A stretch of 64,000 nt of DNA from Chloroflexota bacterium (GTDB taxonomy: Bacteria > Chloroflexota > Anaerolineae > Anaerolineales > Villigracilaceae): NCBI GenBank assembly GCA_016223135.1, contig JACRPQ010000016.1:124001-188000 (forward strand), written 5' to 3'. The notes beneath the pieces were generated by a model. It was not told the DNA's origin. It saw only the letters and a list, made by a program, of their open reading frames with translations, and searched no databases. The position numbers and the translations under genes were made by a program. Shown here in pieces: positions 16,291-26,061 of this stretch. Within the stretch, counting starts at the first letter, position 1; every line of letters begins with the position of its first letter.

Positions 16291-19173
16291 ATGCAACTAA
16301 CTTCTCACCACATCCGCTACTTCGCCCACGAATTGACCCGCCGTCACTCTTCTGACAGCGTGGAGAAACTTGCGTCGGTACTGGCGGATGCTCAGGTGGA
16401 TTTGAACCCTCATCAAGTAGAAGCGGCGCTTTTCGCTTTCCGCAATCCATTCTCGAAGGGCGCCATCCTTGCGGATGAAGTAGGTTTGGGAAAAACCATT
16501 GAAGCTGGGTTGCTTCTCTCACAAAAATGGGCGGAGCGGAAGCGGAAGTTACTGGTTATCGTGCCTGCCAACCTGCGCAAACAATGGAGCCAGGAATTGG
16601 CAGAAAAGTTCTTTCTGCCTTCTGTGATCCTAGAAAGCAGGAGTTTCAACGAATTCATCAAACAGGGAAATCTCAATCCGTTCAACCAAAATGAGATCGT
16701 GCTTTGCTCCTACCAGTTCGCGCGGACCAAGGAGCCTTACGTCAGGCAGTTGAATTGGGATCTGGTCGTGATCGATGAAGCTCACCGTTTGCGAAATGTG
16801 TACAAGGCGTCGAACAAGATTGCCAATGCCATCAAGCAGGCGATCAATCCATTCCCAAAAGTGCTTTTGACTGCCACTCCTCTGCAGAACTCTTTATTGG
16901 AACTCTATGGGCTGGTCAGTATTATTGATGAATACGCCTTTGGAGATTTTGCAAGTTACAAGGCGCAATTTGCCCGCTTGGGCAACGACGTAAATTTTGA
17001 GGCTTTGCGTGAACGGTTAAAACCCATTTGCAAACGAACCCTGCGCAAACAGGTGCTTGAGTATGTCAAGTACACCAACCGCCATGCCGTAGTTCAAGAA
17101 TTTGTGCCATCCGAAGATGAACAACGTCTTTATGACTTGGTATCTGCCTATTTGCAGAAGGATAAGTTATACGCGCTGCCGGCCAGCCAGCGCGCATTGG
17201 TCACTTTGATCCTGCGCAAATTACTGGCGTCTTCCACTTACGCTATTTCAGGGACATTGGATAGTCTGGCAAAACGGCTCGAAACTGCCGCAATGGAAGC
17301 AGAGACCGTAGATGTTCCGCCTGCTGATCTGCCTGAAAATTGGGAAGACTTCGACGAACTGGCAGATGAATGGGATGAAGACGAAGAAGGGGAGCAAAAG
17401 GAAAAAGTACGATTAACTCCACAGCAGATCGCCGAACTCAAGCAGGAGATCGAAGAGTTACGAGAATTTCACCGATTGGCTGTGTCCATTGTCAGGAACT
17501 CAAAAGGCGAAGTATTACTGACTGCCCTGCGTAAAGGCTTTGCTGAGGCGAGCAAGGCGCAACAGAATCAAGGGGCGGCTGTGCTCCAACAGAAGGCTGT
17601 GATCTTCACGGAGTCGCGCCGAACACAAGAGTATCTGTTCAATGTGTTAGAGAACACCGAATTTGCCGGCAAGGTGATGATGTTCAACGGTACGAATACT
17701 GATGCCCGCTCCAAAGAGATTTACCGAAATTGGTTGGGAAAGTATCAGGGCACGGATCGTGTCAGTGGCTCACCCACAGCGGACATGCGTGCCGCATTGG
17801 TGGAATGCTTTCGCGGTGAAGCAGCCATCATGATCGCTACCGAAGCGGCGGCGGAAGGTATCAACCTCCAGTTCTGCAACCTGGTGGTGAACTATGATAT
17901 GCCCTGGAACCCACAGCGAATCGAACAGCGGATCGGACGCTGTCATCGTTATGGTCAAAAGTTCGATGTGGTCGTGGTGAATTTCCTGAACAAGAGCAAT
18001 GCAGCGGATCAGCGCGTGTATGAACTGCTCAACGAGAAGTTCCGCCTGTTTGATGGTGTCTTTGGCTCCAGTGACGAAATCCTTGGCGCGGTAGAATCTG
18101 GTGTGGACTTCGAGAAGCGCATCGCGGAGATCTACCAGAAATGCCGCAGCGTGGAGCAAATTCAATTTGAGTTCGATCAGCTTCAAAGGGAGTTGGAGGC
18201 GGAGATCACCGAAGGGCAAAAGGACGCCCGTGAGAAATTACTCAACAACTTCGATCAGGAAGTCGTCGAGAAAGTCCGCATTCAGAGCAACGATTATCTG
18301 GATCGTTTCAATCAACAACTCTGGCTGTTGACCCGTTCACTTCTGAAGGATTATGCTCACTTCAACGAGCATGGATACAGTTTCACTCTCCACACAAACC
18401 CCTTCCCTGGCGAAACGATCCACCCAGGTCCGTATCGTATGGGAAAACATGTGGAAGAGGTAAATACCTATCGGGTCGGGCATCCGCTGGCACAACGCCT
18501 CCTGGAACAAGCGAAAAGCCTGCCAACGCCGCCGCGTGAATTGACGTTCGATTATTCGAACAGCGGGAAGCGAATTGCCATTCTGGATTCGTTGAACGGT
18601 AAATCGGGCTGGTTGATGTGCGGTCTTTATTCGGTAAGCGCTTTGGAAACGGAAGATTATTTAGTGTTGTCTGGTTTCACCGATAACGGCGGAGCATTGG
18701 ATGAAAAGCAAATCCAGCGCTTCTTTGACCTGCCTTGTATTTCAGATGACCAAGTTACCATTCCTGCCGAAGTCGAGTCCAAACTGGTTGAATTGCAGAC
18801 GATCAAGCAGAACACTTTGCTCGAAGAGTTGACCCAACGAAATGCCAACTGGTTTGAGGTTGAAATTGACAAGCTTGACCGCTGGGCGGAGGATCGCCGC
18901 AAGTCCTTACAAGTCGAATTGGACGAGCTCGATGAGACGATCAAGGAGACCAGAAAAGCTGCCCGCCTTGCACCCAACCTGCCTGAAAAATTGGCAAAGC
19001 AACAGGCTTTACGGAAACTTGAGACCAAGCGGGATGAAGCCTGGCGAAATTACGATGCCGCCAGCAAAGAATTGGAAAAACAGAAAGACAGCTTGTTGGA
19101 CGAAGTTAGTAAGCGACTTGAACAAAAGTCAGGTAGCCAGGAATTGTTTGTTATTAGGTGGAGTTTAAGATGA
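16291..19173 (+). CDS. SNF2-like helicase/translocase
   Basis: The protein has 960 residues. LADEVGLGKTIEAG (Walker A, about 58-71), VVIDEAHRLRN (DEAH, about 159), LLTATPLQN, and in the second lobe IATEAAAEGINLQF and NPQRIEQRIGRCHRYGQK identify a Swi2/Snf2-type ATPase like those of DISARM and related systems. An acidic insertion lies near 340-370, and a long coiled coil (about 855-935) closes the protein. It likely translocates on duplex DNA. Its stop overlaps the OLD gene start (ATGA), so it is co-translated with it. Confidence 0.85.
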   Translation: MQLTSHHIRYFAHELTRRHSSDSVEKLASVLADAQVDLNPHQVEAALFAFRNPFSKGAILADEVGLGKTIEAGLLLSQKWAERKRKLLVIVPANLRKQWSQELAEKFFLPSVILESRSFNEFIKQGNLNPFNQNEIVLCSYQFARTKEPYVRQLNWDLVVIDEAHRLRNVYKASNKIANAIKQAINPFPKVLLTATPLQNSLLELYGLVSIIDEYAFGDFASYKAQFARLGNDVNFEALRERLKPICKRTLRKQVLEYVKYTNRHAVVQEFVPSEDEQRLYDLVSAYLQKDKLYALPASQRALVTLILRKLLASSTYAISGTLDSLAKRLETAAMEAETVDVPPADLPENWEDFDELADEWDEDEEGEQKEKVRLTPQQIAELKQEIEELREFHRLAVSIVRNSKGEVLLTALRKGFAEASKAQQNQGAAVLQQKAVIFTESRRTQEYLFNVLENTEFAGKVMMFNGTNTDARSKEIYRNWLGKYQGTDRVSGSPTADMRAALVECFRGEAAIMIATEAAAEGINLQFCNLVVNYDMPWNPQRIEQRIGRCHRYGQKFDVVVVNFLNKSNAADQRVYELLNEKFRLFDGVFGSSDEILGAVESGVDFEKRIAEIYQKCRSVEQIQFEFDQLQRELEAEITEGQKDAREKLLNNFDQEVVEKVRIQSNDYLDRFNQQLWLLTRSLLKDYAHFNEHGYSFTLHTNPFPGETIHPGPYRMGKHVEEVNTYRVGHPLAQRLLEQAKSLPTPPRELTFDYSNSGKRIAILDSLNGKSGWLMCGLYSVSALETEDYLVLSGFTDNGGALDEKQIQRFFDLPCISDDQVTIPAEVESKLVELQTIKQNTLLEELTQRNANWFEVEIDKLDRWAEDRRKSLQVELDELDETIKETRKAARLAPNLPEKLAKQQALRKLETKRDEAWRNYDAASKELEKQKDSLLDEVSKRLEQKSGSQELFVIRWSLR

Positions 19174-21080
19174 AAATCAAATCAATACGTATTGAAAACT
19201 TTCGCAGCTTTAAAGATGAAACCGTATCTTTGAATAAATATTCCTGCTTTGTGGGTCCAAATGGAGCAGGAAAATCTTCTGTATTGGCAGCGCTCAATGT
19301 TTTCTTCAAAGATTCATCCTCTTTCGACCCAAACAATCTTGAAGACGAAGATTATTTCTGCAAAGACATCACCAAACCAATTCGGATCACGGTCACTTTT
19401 AATGATCTAGGCGAGAATGCTGTCGAAGAATTATCTGATTACGTTAGGCAAAATGAATTGGTAGTCACAGCAGAGGCAGCTTTTGATCCAACTACAGGAT
19501 TTGGTTCTGTAAAACATTATGGACAAAGGCTTGGTATAGATGAATTCAGAGTCTTTTTCGAGAGCCACAAGTCTAAAGCAAAGGCAGAAGATTTAAACAC
19601 AATTTATTCAGGGCTTCAGCAACAATTTGCTGATCTGCCGAACGCTCGTTCAAAAGATGACAAGGCGGACGCCCTTCGTGTTTACGAAGCAGAGCGCCCT
19701 GATAGATGTGCTTTGATACCTAGTGAAGATGTTTTCTATGGCATCAACAGCACCGGCAAGTTATCCAAGTTTGTAACTTGGGTTTATGTTCCTGCAGTAA
19801 AGGATGCTGGCGAAGAAGTTCAAGAAGCGAAGAATACAGCGCTTGGTAAGTTAATCGAGCGCACGGTTCGAACACGGGTAAATTTCGATGAAGAAATCAT
19901 CGCGTTAAGGGATGAGACACACGCAAAATACCAAGAATTACTGGAGCGAAACCGTGTTGGTCTGACAGAAATTTCCGAATCTCTTCAAAGACGATTAGGC
20001 GACTGGGCACACCCAGATGTTCATTTGGGGATGGAATGGCTGTCTGATCCTAAGAAATCAATCACCATTCAGCAGCCTGTTGCTGGCATCAAGACAGGTG
20101 AGGGTGATTTTATTGGCAGTCTGGCAAGAATGGGACATGGGCTGCAAAGGTCCTATCTTTTGGCATTGCTTCAAGAATTAGCAAATTCCGATGCCCCAAA
20201 TGCCCCGACCTTAATTCTAGGATGCGAAGAGCCAGAACTTTATCAACACCCACCACAAGCTCGACATCTAGCTGATGTTTTTGTTGACCTGGCGGAAGGT
20301 AATAATCAAATCATAGTAACGACTCACTCTCCCGTATTTGTTCATGGAGACGGCTTCGAAGATATAAGACTCACACGAAAGATCAATAATGCTAATGGTT
20401 CGAAGGTTCGCAATGTCGAGTTTCAAAAACTTTGTGATCGTATCAGAGTAGCAAGAGGCGAGAATCCAAATGATCGGATCACCGGACTGATTGCGAAAAT
20501 ACATCAGGCGCTTCAACCAAATATTGCAGAAATGTTTTTTGCACGGACACCGATTCTTGTCGAAGGGCTCGAAGATGTTGCTTACATTACAACTTATTTG
20601 TATTTATCTGGTCAGTGGTCAGATTTTCGGCGATTAGGTTGTCATTTGGTGCCTGTTGGAGGAAAAAGCTACCTAATTCAGCCACTTGCTATTTCTATTG
20701 AATTAGGATTGCCAGTTTTCGTGATTTTTGATGCTGACAGGAACACAAACAGAAATAACGAACATGAACGGGATAATCGGGCATTACATAATTTACTCGG
20801 ATTGAATTATGAACCATTTCCCCAAGATCATGTTTTTGCAAACAATCACACCATTTGGTCAACTAATATGACTGAAGTAGTCAAAGGTGATTTTGGTGAA
20901 AATTATCAGAGAATCACGGACGCAATTCGCTTGAATTATCATAATGAACCGTCATTAAACAAAAACGACCTGTTCATTGCCGAATGGTTGACAGCCGCCT
21001 ATAATGAAGGTCTTAGGTCTCCTAATCTATCCACGCTTTGTAACTCTATTCTTCAATTTGCCAGAGAGAATGCATCATGA
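19170..21080 (+). CDS. OLD-family ATPase/TOPRIM nuclease
   Basis: The start is taken at 19170 (GGAG before it and ATGA overlap with the helicase stop) rather than 19158. The protein has 636 residues. The N-terminal ABC-type ATPase has IKSIRIENFRSF, Walker A FVGPNGAGKSSVL, a signature-like GSLARMGHGLQRSYLLALL, and Walker B LILGCEEPELYQHPPQ. The C-terminal TOPRIM nuclease shows ILVEGLEDV (Glu) and VFVIFDADRN (DxD). OLD proteins are DNA nucleases in Gabija, retron and other defences. Here it is embedded between a SNF2 gene and a type III methylase with overlapping stops and starts. Confidence 0.85.
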   Translation: MKIKSIRIENFRSFKDETVSLNKYSCFVGPNGAGKSSVLAALNVFFKDSSSFDPNNLEDEDYFCKDITKPIRITVTFNDLGENAVEELSDYVRQNELVVTAEAAFDPTTGFGSVKHYGQRLGIDEFRVFFESHKSKAKAEDLNTIYSGLQQQFADLPNARSKDDKADALRVYEAERPDRCALIPSEDVFYGINSTGKLSKFVTWVYVPAVKDAGEEVQEAKNTALGKLIERTVRTRVNFDEEIIALRDETHAKYQELLERNRVGLTEISESLQRRLGDWAHPDVHLGMEWLSDPKKSITIQQPVAGIKTGEGDFIGSLARMGHGLQRSYLLALLQELANSDAPNAPTLILGCEEPELYQHPPQARHLADVFVDLAEGNNQIIVTTHSPVFVHGDGFEDIRLTRKINNANGSKVRNVEFQKLCDRIRVARGENPNDRITGLIAKIHQALQPNIAEMFFARTPILVEGLEDVAYITTYLYLSGQWSDFRRLGCHLVPVGGKSYLIQPLAISIELGLPVFVIFDADRNTNRNNEHERDNRALHNLLGLNYEPFPQDHVFANNHTIWSTNMTEVVKGDFGENYQRITDAIRLNYHNEPSLNKNDLFIAEWLTAAYNEGLRSPNLSTLCNSILQFARENAS

Positions 21081-22993
21081 CCGACCAACCCGAAAAACTA
21101 GACCTCACCTCCCATAACCTCCCAGCGGACAAGACCGCTGAACTCTTACGCCTCTTCCCTGAAATTCGCACCGAAGGGGATAAGATCGACTTTGATAAGC
21201 TCAAACTCGTGCTCGGACAGACCGTGGACGTGGGCAAAGAGCGCTATGGCATGACCTGGGCAGGCAAAGCCGACTGCTTCAAGACCATCCAAGCCCCCAG
21301 CACAGGGACTCTTCTGCCCGCGCCTGATGAAAGCGTAGACTTTGATACTACCGAAAACCTGATCATCGAAGGCGACAACCTGAATGTATTGAAACTTTTG
21401 CAGAAGGCGTACTTGGGCAAAGTCAAAATGATCTACATTGACCCGCCATACAACACAGGCAATGACTTTATCTACCCCGATAATTACACCGAAAGCCTGC
21501 AAACTTACTTGGAATACACAGGGCAGGTAGATGCCGAAGGCAAGAAGTTCGGCACAAACGCCGACACTGATGGGCGTTTTCATTCGCGTTGGATGAATAT
21601 GATGTATCCGCGCTTGTATTTGGCGAGAAATTTACTTCGGGAAGATGGCGCAATATTTATAAGTATTGACGATACAGAATATGACAATTTGAAAAAATTG
21701 TGCAATGAGCTATTTGGTGAAGAAAATTTTGTTGCAAGTGTAATTTGGCAAAAAGTTTACAGCCCAAGAATGGATGATAGAGGTATAAGTCCAGAACATG
21801 ATTTTATATTGATTTACTCCAAGTCATTAGAATTTGTGCCAAATAGAATGCCTTTTGAACAAAACGCAAAACAATTTACAGGCATTGACGAACAAACTGG
21901 TCAAAATTATCGCCCACGTTCGCTTAGAAAGGAAGGCAAAAATTCTCGTAGGGAAGATCGCCCCAATCTTTACTATTCGATAACTGCGCCAGATGGCTCA
22001 GCCATTTTTCCTATCCGATCTGATGGCTCTGAAGGTTGTTGGCGCATGGGGAAGACAAAATATGAGAAGTTGTTGGCAGATGGGTTAATTGAGTGGGTTC
22101 AAATAAAGGGAAGCTGGCAACCTATGGTCAAACAGTTTTATGATACCAATGCCACTCGTCCGTATATGACAATCTGGACTCATACTGAAGTCGGACATAA
22201 TCATAGCGCTGTCGATGAACTAAAAAAGCTAATGAATACATCTGTTTTTGATAATCCAAAACCATCTGGATTAATAAAAAGAGCGTTGGATATTTCAACG
22301 GGAATTAGCGAGTTAGACGAAGATGATGAAAACAATAATGAACAGGATACAGAAATAATTCTGGATTTCTTTTCGGGTTCTGGAACTACAGCACAAGCTG
22401 TATTAGAAAAAAACAAAGAAGACAGCGGCAATCGCAAGTTCATTCTCGTCCAACTACCTGAACCTACTGAAAACAAAGACTTCCCTACCATCGCAGACAT
22501 CACTAAAGAACGGGTGCGCCGCGTCATCAAAAAGATTAACGACGAAGAAGCAGGTCAGTTACCAATGGGCGGGAAACAGGATCGTGGCTTCCGCGTTTTC
22601 AAACTGGCAGAGTCCAATTTCAAGGGTTGGGAGGCGTCCGTCCCGAAGGATGGCACTGCTCTCGCTCAGCAGTTGGAATTACATATTGACCATATCCGCG
22701 AAGGAAGGACGAGTGAAGATATCCTCTATGAAATCTTGCTCAAGAGCGGTTTTCCGCTCACCACACCTGTCGAAAATATTGAATTGGAAGGCAAGGCGGT
22801 TTACAGTGTAGCTGGCGGCGGAATGTTGATCTGTCTGGAAAAAGAACTTACACTGGAAGTTATCCGCGCAATGGCAGAGAAGAAACCCCAGCGTGTCATC
22901 TGTCTTGATCTTGGTTTTGCAGGCAACGATCAACTCAAGGCTAATGCTGTACAGATTTTCAAGACCAAAGAAGTTGTGTTTAAGACGGTTTAG
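21077..22993 (+). CDS. mod: Type III restriction-modification methyltransferase (Mod)
   Basis: The protein has 638 residues. DPPYNTGND (about 122-130, catalytic motif IV) precedes LDFFSGSGTTAQAVLE (motif I, about 430), the beta-class order of adenine-N6 methyltransferases. The N-terminal 100 residues and the variable region between (about 200-420, notably AT-rich) would carry target recognition. The ATG overlaps the OLD stop. Mod alone methylates the site and guides Res to unmodified DNA. The AT-rich recognition region suggests domain exchange. Confidence 0.9.
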   Translation: MTDQPEKLDLTSHNLPADKTAELLRLFPEIRTEGDKIDFDKLKLVLGQTVDVGKERYGMTWAGKADCFKTIQAPSTGTLLPAPDESVDFDTTENLIIEGDNLNVLKLLQKAYLGKVKMIYIDPPYNTGNDFIYPDNYTESLQTYLEYTGQVDAEGKKFGTNADTDGRFHSRWMNMMYPRLYLARNLLREDGAIFISIDDTEYDNLKKLCNELFGEENFVASVIWQKVYSPRMDDRGISPEHDFILIYSKSLEFVPNRMPFEQNAKQFTGIDEQTGQNYRPRSLRKEGKNSRREDRPNLYYSITAPDGSAIFPIRSDGSEGCWRMGKTKYEKLLADGLIEWVQIKGSWQPMVKQFYDTNATRPYMTIWTHTEVGHNHSAVDELKKLMNTSVFDNPKPSGLIKRALDISTGISELDEDDENNNEQDTEIILDFFSGSGTTAQAVLEKNKEDSGNRKFILVQLPEPTENKDFPTIADITKERVRRVIKKINDEEAGQLPMGGKQDRGFRVFKLAESNFKGWEASVPKDGTALAQQLELHIDHIREGRTSEDILYEILLKSGFPLTTPVENIELEGKAVYSVAGGGMLICLEKELTLEVIRAMAEKKPQRVICLDLGFAGNDQLKANAVQIFKTKEVVFKTV

Positions 22994-25972
22994 ATGAAAA
23001 TCCATTTTGACGCCAACCAACAATTCCAACTCGACGCCGTTGCTGCCGTAACGGACCTCTTTGAAGGTCAACCGCAGTCTGCGCCGACCATGACGCCTGT
23101 CCATGTGGTGGACTATGGTGAAATCTTCGCTGGTCAGGCGCAAACCGAACTGGGTGTCGGCAACCAGTTATTGCTGGATGAAGATCGGTTGCGAGAGAAC
23201 ACGCGTGCCGTCCAACATCAAAACGATATAGAGATCGCTGATCCAAACACCCCGTTGGAGTCTTGGGAACACTTCGATGTGCCCGCAGACCGCGCCAGAC
23301 GTGTCCCCCACTTTTCAGTGGAAATGGAAACAGGCACAGGCAAGACCTATGTCTACCTGCGCACCATCTTCGAGTTATCACAAAAGTTCGGCTTCCAGAA
23401 ATTCATTATCGTTGTGCCGAGCGTTGCCATCCGTGAAGGTGTCCTCAAGAATTTGGAGATCACCGAAGAACATTTCAAAACCCTCTACAACATTACCCCT
23501 GAATACTTCGTCTACGACGCCAAAAAGATCAATCGCCTGCGCCAGTTCGCCACCAGCAATACATTGCAGATCCTGGTCATCAACATTGACGCCTTCCGTA
23601 AGAACTTCACGGGCACAGAAGAAGAAAAGAAAAGCAATGTTATCTACAAAGAAAGCGACAAACTCTCGGGTCGCCAACCCATCGAGTTTGTGCAAGCGGC
23701 ACGTTCCATCGTCATCATTGACGAACCGCAGAGCGTGGATAACACCGACAAGGCACAGGAAGCCATCAAAGCGCTTAATCCGCTTTGCACATTGCGATAT
23801 TCAGCGACTCATACCAATCCCTATAACCTGATCTATCAACTCGATCCTGTCCGCGCCTTTGAATTGCGTCTTGTCAAGCAGATCGTAGTCGCTTCTGCCG
23901 CAGTGGAAGGCGGCGCTAATGAAGCGTATGTCCGCGTGGATAAGATAGACTACAAAAATGGCATCAAAGCCAAACTCCGCATTCAGGAACAGACGGACGC
24001 AGGTCCGCGTGAAAAAACGATCACTATCAAGAATGGCGCAGACCTGTATGCTCTCTCGAATGAACGTGCCGCCTACAAAGAAGGGTACGAGATCGCAGAG
24101 ATCAACGCCGAACCAGAAAATGAATTCATCCGCTTTGCCAACGGGCGTGTCATGCGTCTGGGCGAGGAGGTCGGCGGAATGCGGGATGATATTTGGCGTG
24201 CGCAGATCAAACACACCGTCAAACGCCATCTCGAAAAGGAATTACAGACTCAAAGACGCGGCATCAAAGTCTTGAGCTTGTTCTTCATTGACCGTGTCGC
24301 CAATTATCGGGATTATGATGAAGCGGGCAAGCCCGTCGCAGGCAAATTTGCCAAAGCCTTCGAAGAAACTCTGGCAGAATTGGCAAAAGAAGAACGCTTC
24401 GCCTCGCTCGAATGGCTAAAACTGCCCATTGAAAAACTCCACAACGGCTATTTCGCCCAGGATAAAAAAGGCATCCTCAAAGACACACGCGGCGATACAC
24501 AAGCTGATGATGAAGTCTACAACCTCATCATGAAAGAAAAAGAAAAACTGCTGACTACAGAAGAACCCTTACGCTTCATTTTCAGCCACTCCGCCCTGCG
24601 CGAAGGCTGGGATAACCCCAATGTCTTCCAGATCTGCAACTTGCGTGAAATGTCCACGGAACGCGAACGCCGCCAAACTCTTGGGCGCGGCTTACGTTTG
24701 CCTGTGGATCAGAACGGCGACCGCGTCCGCGACGACTCGATCAACAAACTTTATGTCTTTGCTAACGAAACCTATGAAGACTTTGCTCGCGGTCTCCAAA
24801 GTGAATATGAAAGCGAAGGCATTTCCTTTGGCAAGATTCCGTTGGTTGCCCTCTCCAAACTCACTCAAATAGTTGACGAAGTGGAACAGCCCATCGGACG
24901 TGAAGCCGCCCATAAAATTCGGACTGCCCTCATCGAGCAAAAGGTTCTGGATGAAAACAACCGCATCCAACCGACCTTTGACCCGCGCCGCCCTGACTTC
25001 AAGTTAAATCTCCCTGAAGCATTTTCCACTCTTGCGCCTGCCGTCACAGATTTGCTTTCTTCATACCTGATCGAGCGCCACATCCGCCGCGAGAAACAGG
25101 AAGGTCCCAACCACTTCAAGAAAGCCATCGAAGCCAGTCCTGAATTCATCGAACTCTGGAATAAGATCAAACCAAAAACAACCTATCGCGTCGAATTCAG
25201 CACCGATGAATTGGTGATCAGCGCTGTCCGCACGATCAAAGCAATGCCGCGTATTGAAGCCCCGAAAATTCGCGTCACGGCGGGGCAAGTTGACATCAAA
25301 AAAGGTGGTGTCGCTTCAAACGCTGTAAGCGTTTCAGAAGAAAAAGTGGATTATCGTTCACGCCCTGTGCCCGACATTTTGGCTTATCTGCAGGATCAAA
25401 CCGAACTCACTCGCACCACCCTAGTCCGCATTCTCAAAGAGTCGGGTCGCCTCGAAGAATTCTTCCTCGATCCGCAGAAGTTCATGGATCAAGTCGCTTA
25501 CATCATCAAGCACGAACTTCACCGTCTGCTGGTGGATGGCATCAAGTATGAAAAACTTGTTGTCGATGGCAGAGAAGATGAATGGGAAATGGCGATCTTC
25601 AAGAATGAGGAGATCATCAACTACCTAAGCGCCTTGCAGGTCAAGAATTCCACCCATGAGTATGTGGTCTACAGTTCCATCGTCGAATACGAATTTGCCA
25701 GAAAACTGGATGAACGCGAAGACATCAAACTCTTCATCAAACTACCTGACAAATTCTCCATTGAAACCCCCGTAGGCAAATACATCCCCGACTGGGCAAT
25801 CGTCAAACACAATGACAATACCATCTACATGGTCCGCGAAACCAAAGGCGTGAAAAAGGATCAGTTCCTCAAACTCCGCACATCCGAATCCGACAAAATC
25901 CGCTGCGGCGAAAAACACTTTGAAGCCTTGGGGGTAGATTTCAATATGGTCACCGATGCGGGTGAAGTGTAG
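22994..25972 (+). CDS. res: Type III restriction endonuclease subunit (Res)
   Basis: The protein has 992 residues and follows the mod stop directly. Walker A METGTGKTYV is near 110, the DEPQ box VIIDEPQSV near 241, and the second helicase lobe FSHSALREGWDNPNVFQICNLRE ... RRQTLGRGLRLPV near 530-575. The C-terminal PD-(D/E)XK nuclease is visible as IPDWAIV ... RETKGV (about 930-956). All motifs are intact, so the enzyme is likely active. It needs Mod for recognition and cuts at a distance between head-to-head sites. Confidence 0.92.
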   Translation: MKIHFDANQQFQLDAVAAVTDLFEGQPQSAPTMTPVHVVDYGEIFAGQAQTELGVGNQLLLDEDRLRENTRAVQHQNDIEIADPNTPLESWEHFDVPADRARRVPHFSVEMETGTGKTYVYLRTIFELSQKFGFQKFIIVVPSVAIREGVLKNLEITEEHFKTLYNITPEYFVYDAKKINRLRQFATSNTLQILVINIDAFRKNFTGTEEEKKSNVIYKESDKLSGRQPIEFVQAARSIVIIDEPQSVDNTDKAQEAIKALNPLCTLRYSATHTNPYNLIYQLDPVRAFELRLVKQIVVASAAVEGGANEAYVRVDKIDYKNGIKAKLRIQEQTDAGPREKTITIKNGADLYALSNERAAYKEGYEIAEINAEPENEFIRFANGRVMRLGEEVGGMRDDIWRAQIKHTVKRHLEKELQTQRRGIKVLSLFFIDRVANYRDYDEAGKPVAGKFAKAFEETLAELAKEERFASLEWLKLPIEKLHNGYFAQDKKGILKDTRGDTQADDEVYNLIMKEKEKLLTTEEPLRFIFSHSALREGWDNPNVFQICNLREMSTERERRQTLGRGLRLPVDQNGDRVRDDSINKLYVFANETYEDFARGLQSEYESEGISFGKIPLVALSKLTQIVDEVEQPIGREAAHKIRTALIEQKVLDENNRIQPTFDPRRPDFKLNLPEAFSTLAPAVTDLLSSYLIERHIRREKQEGPNHFKKAIEASPEFIELWNKIKPKTTYRVEFSTDELVISAVRTIKAMPRIEAPKIRVTAGQVDIKKGGVASNAVSVSEEKVDYRSRPVPDILAYLQDQTELTRTTLVRILKESGRLEEFFLDPQKFMDQVAYIIKHELHRLLVDGIKYEKLVVDGREDEWEMAIFKNEEIINYLSALQVKNSTHEYVVYSSIVEYEFARKLDEREDIKLFIKLPDKFSIETPVGKYIPDWAIVKHNDNTIYMVRETKGVKKDQFLKLRTSESDKIRCGEKHFEALGVDFNMVTDAGEV

Positions 25973-26061
25973 TCTAGGCATTAGAAGAAAGAAAACAACA
26001 TAATTAAGAATACGGGTATGTCAAAGAGGACAATAGAACGACGAAATAAGGAAGAGACAAG

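Noticed and set aside
13452-19173. DISARM system
   Set aside because: PLD and SNF2 elements are present, but no DUF1998 (DrmB) or DrmA-type gene was found.
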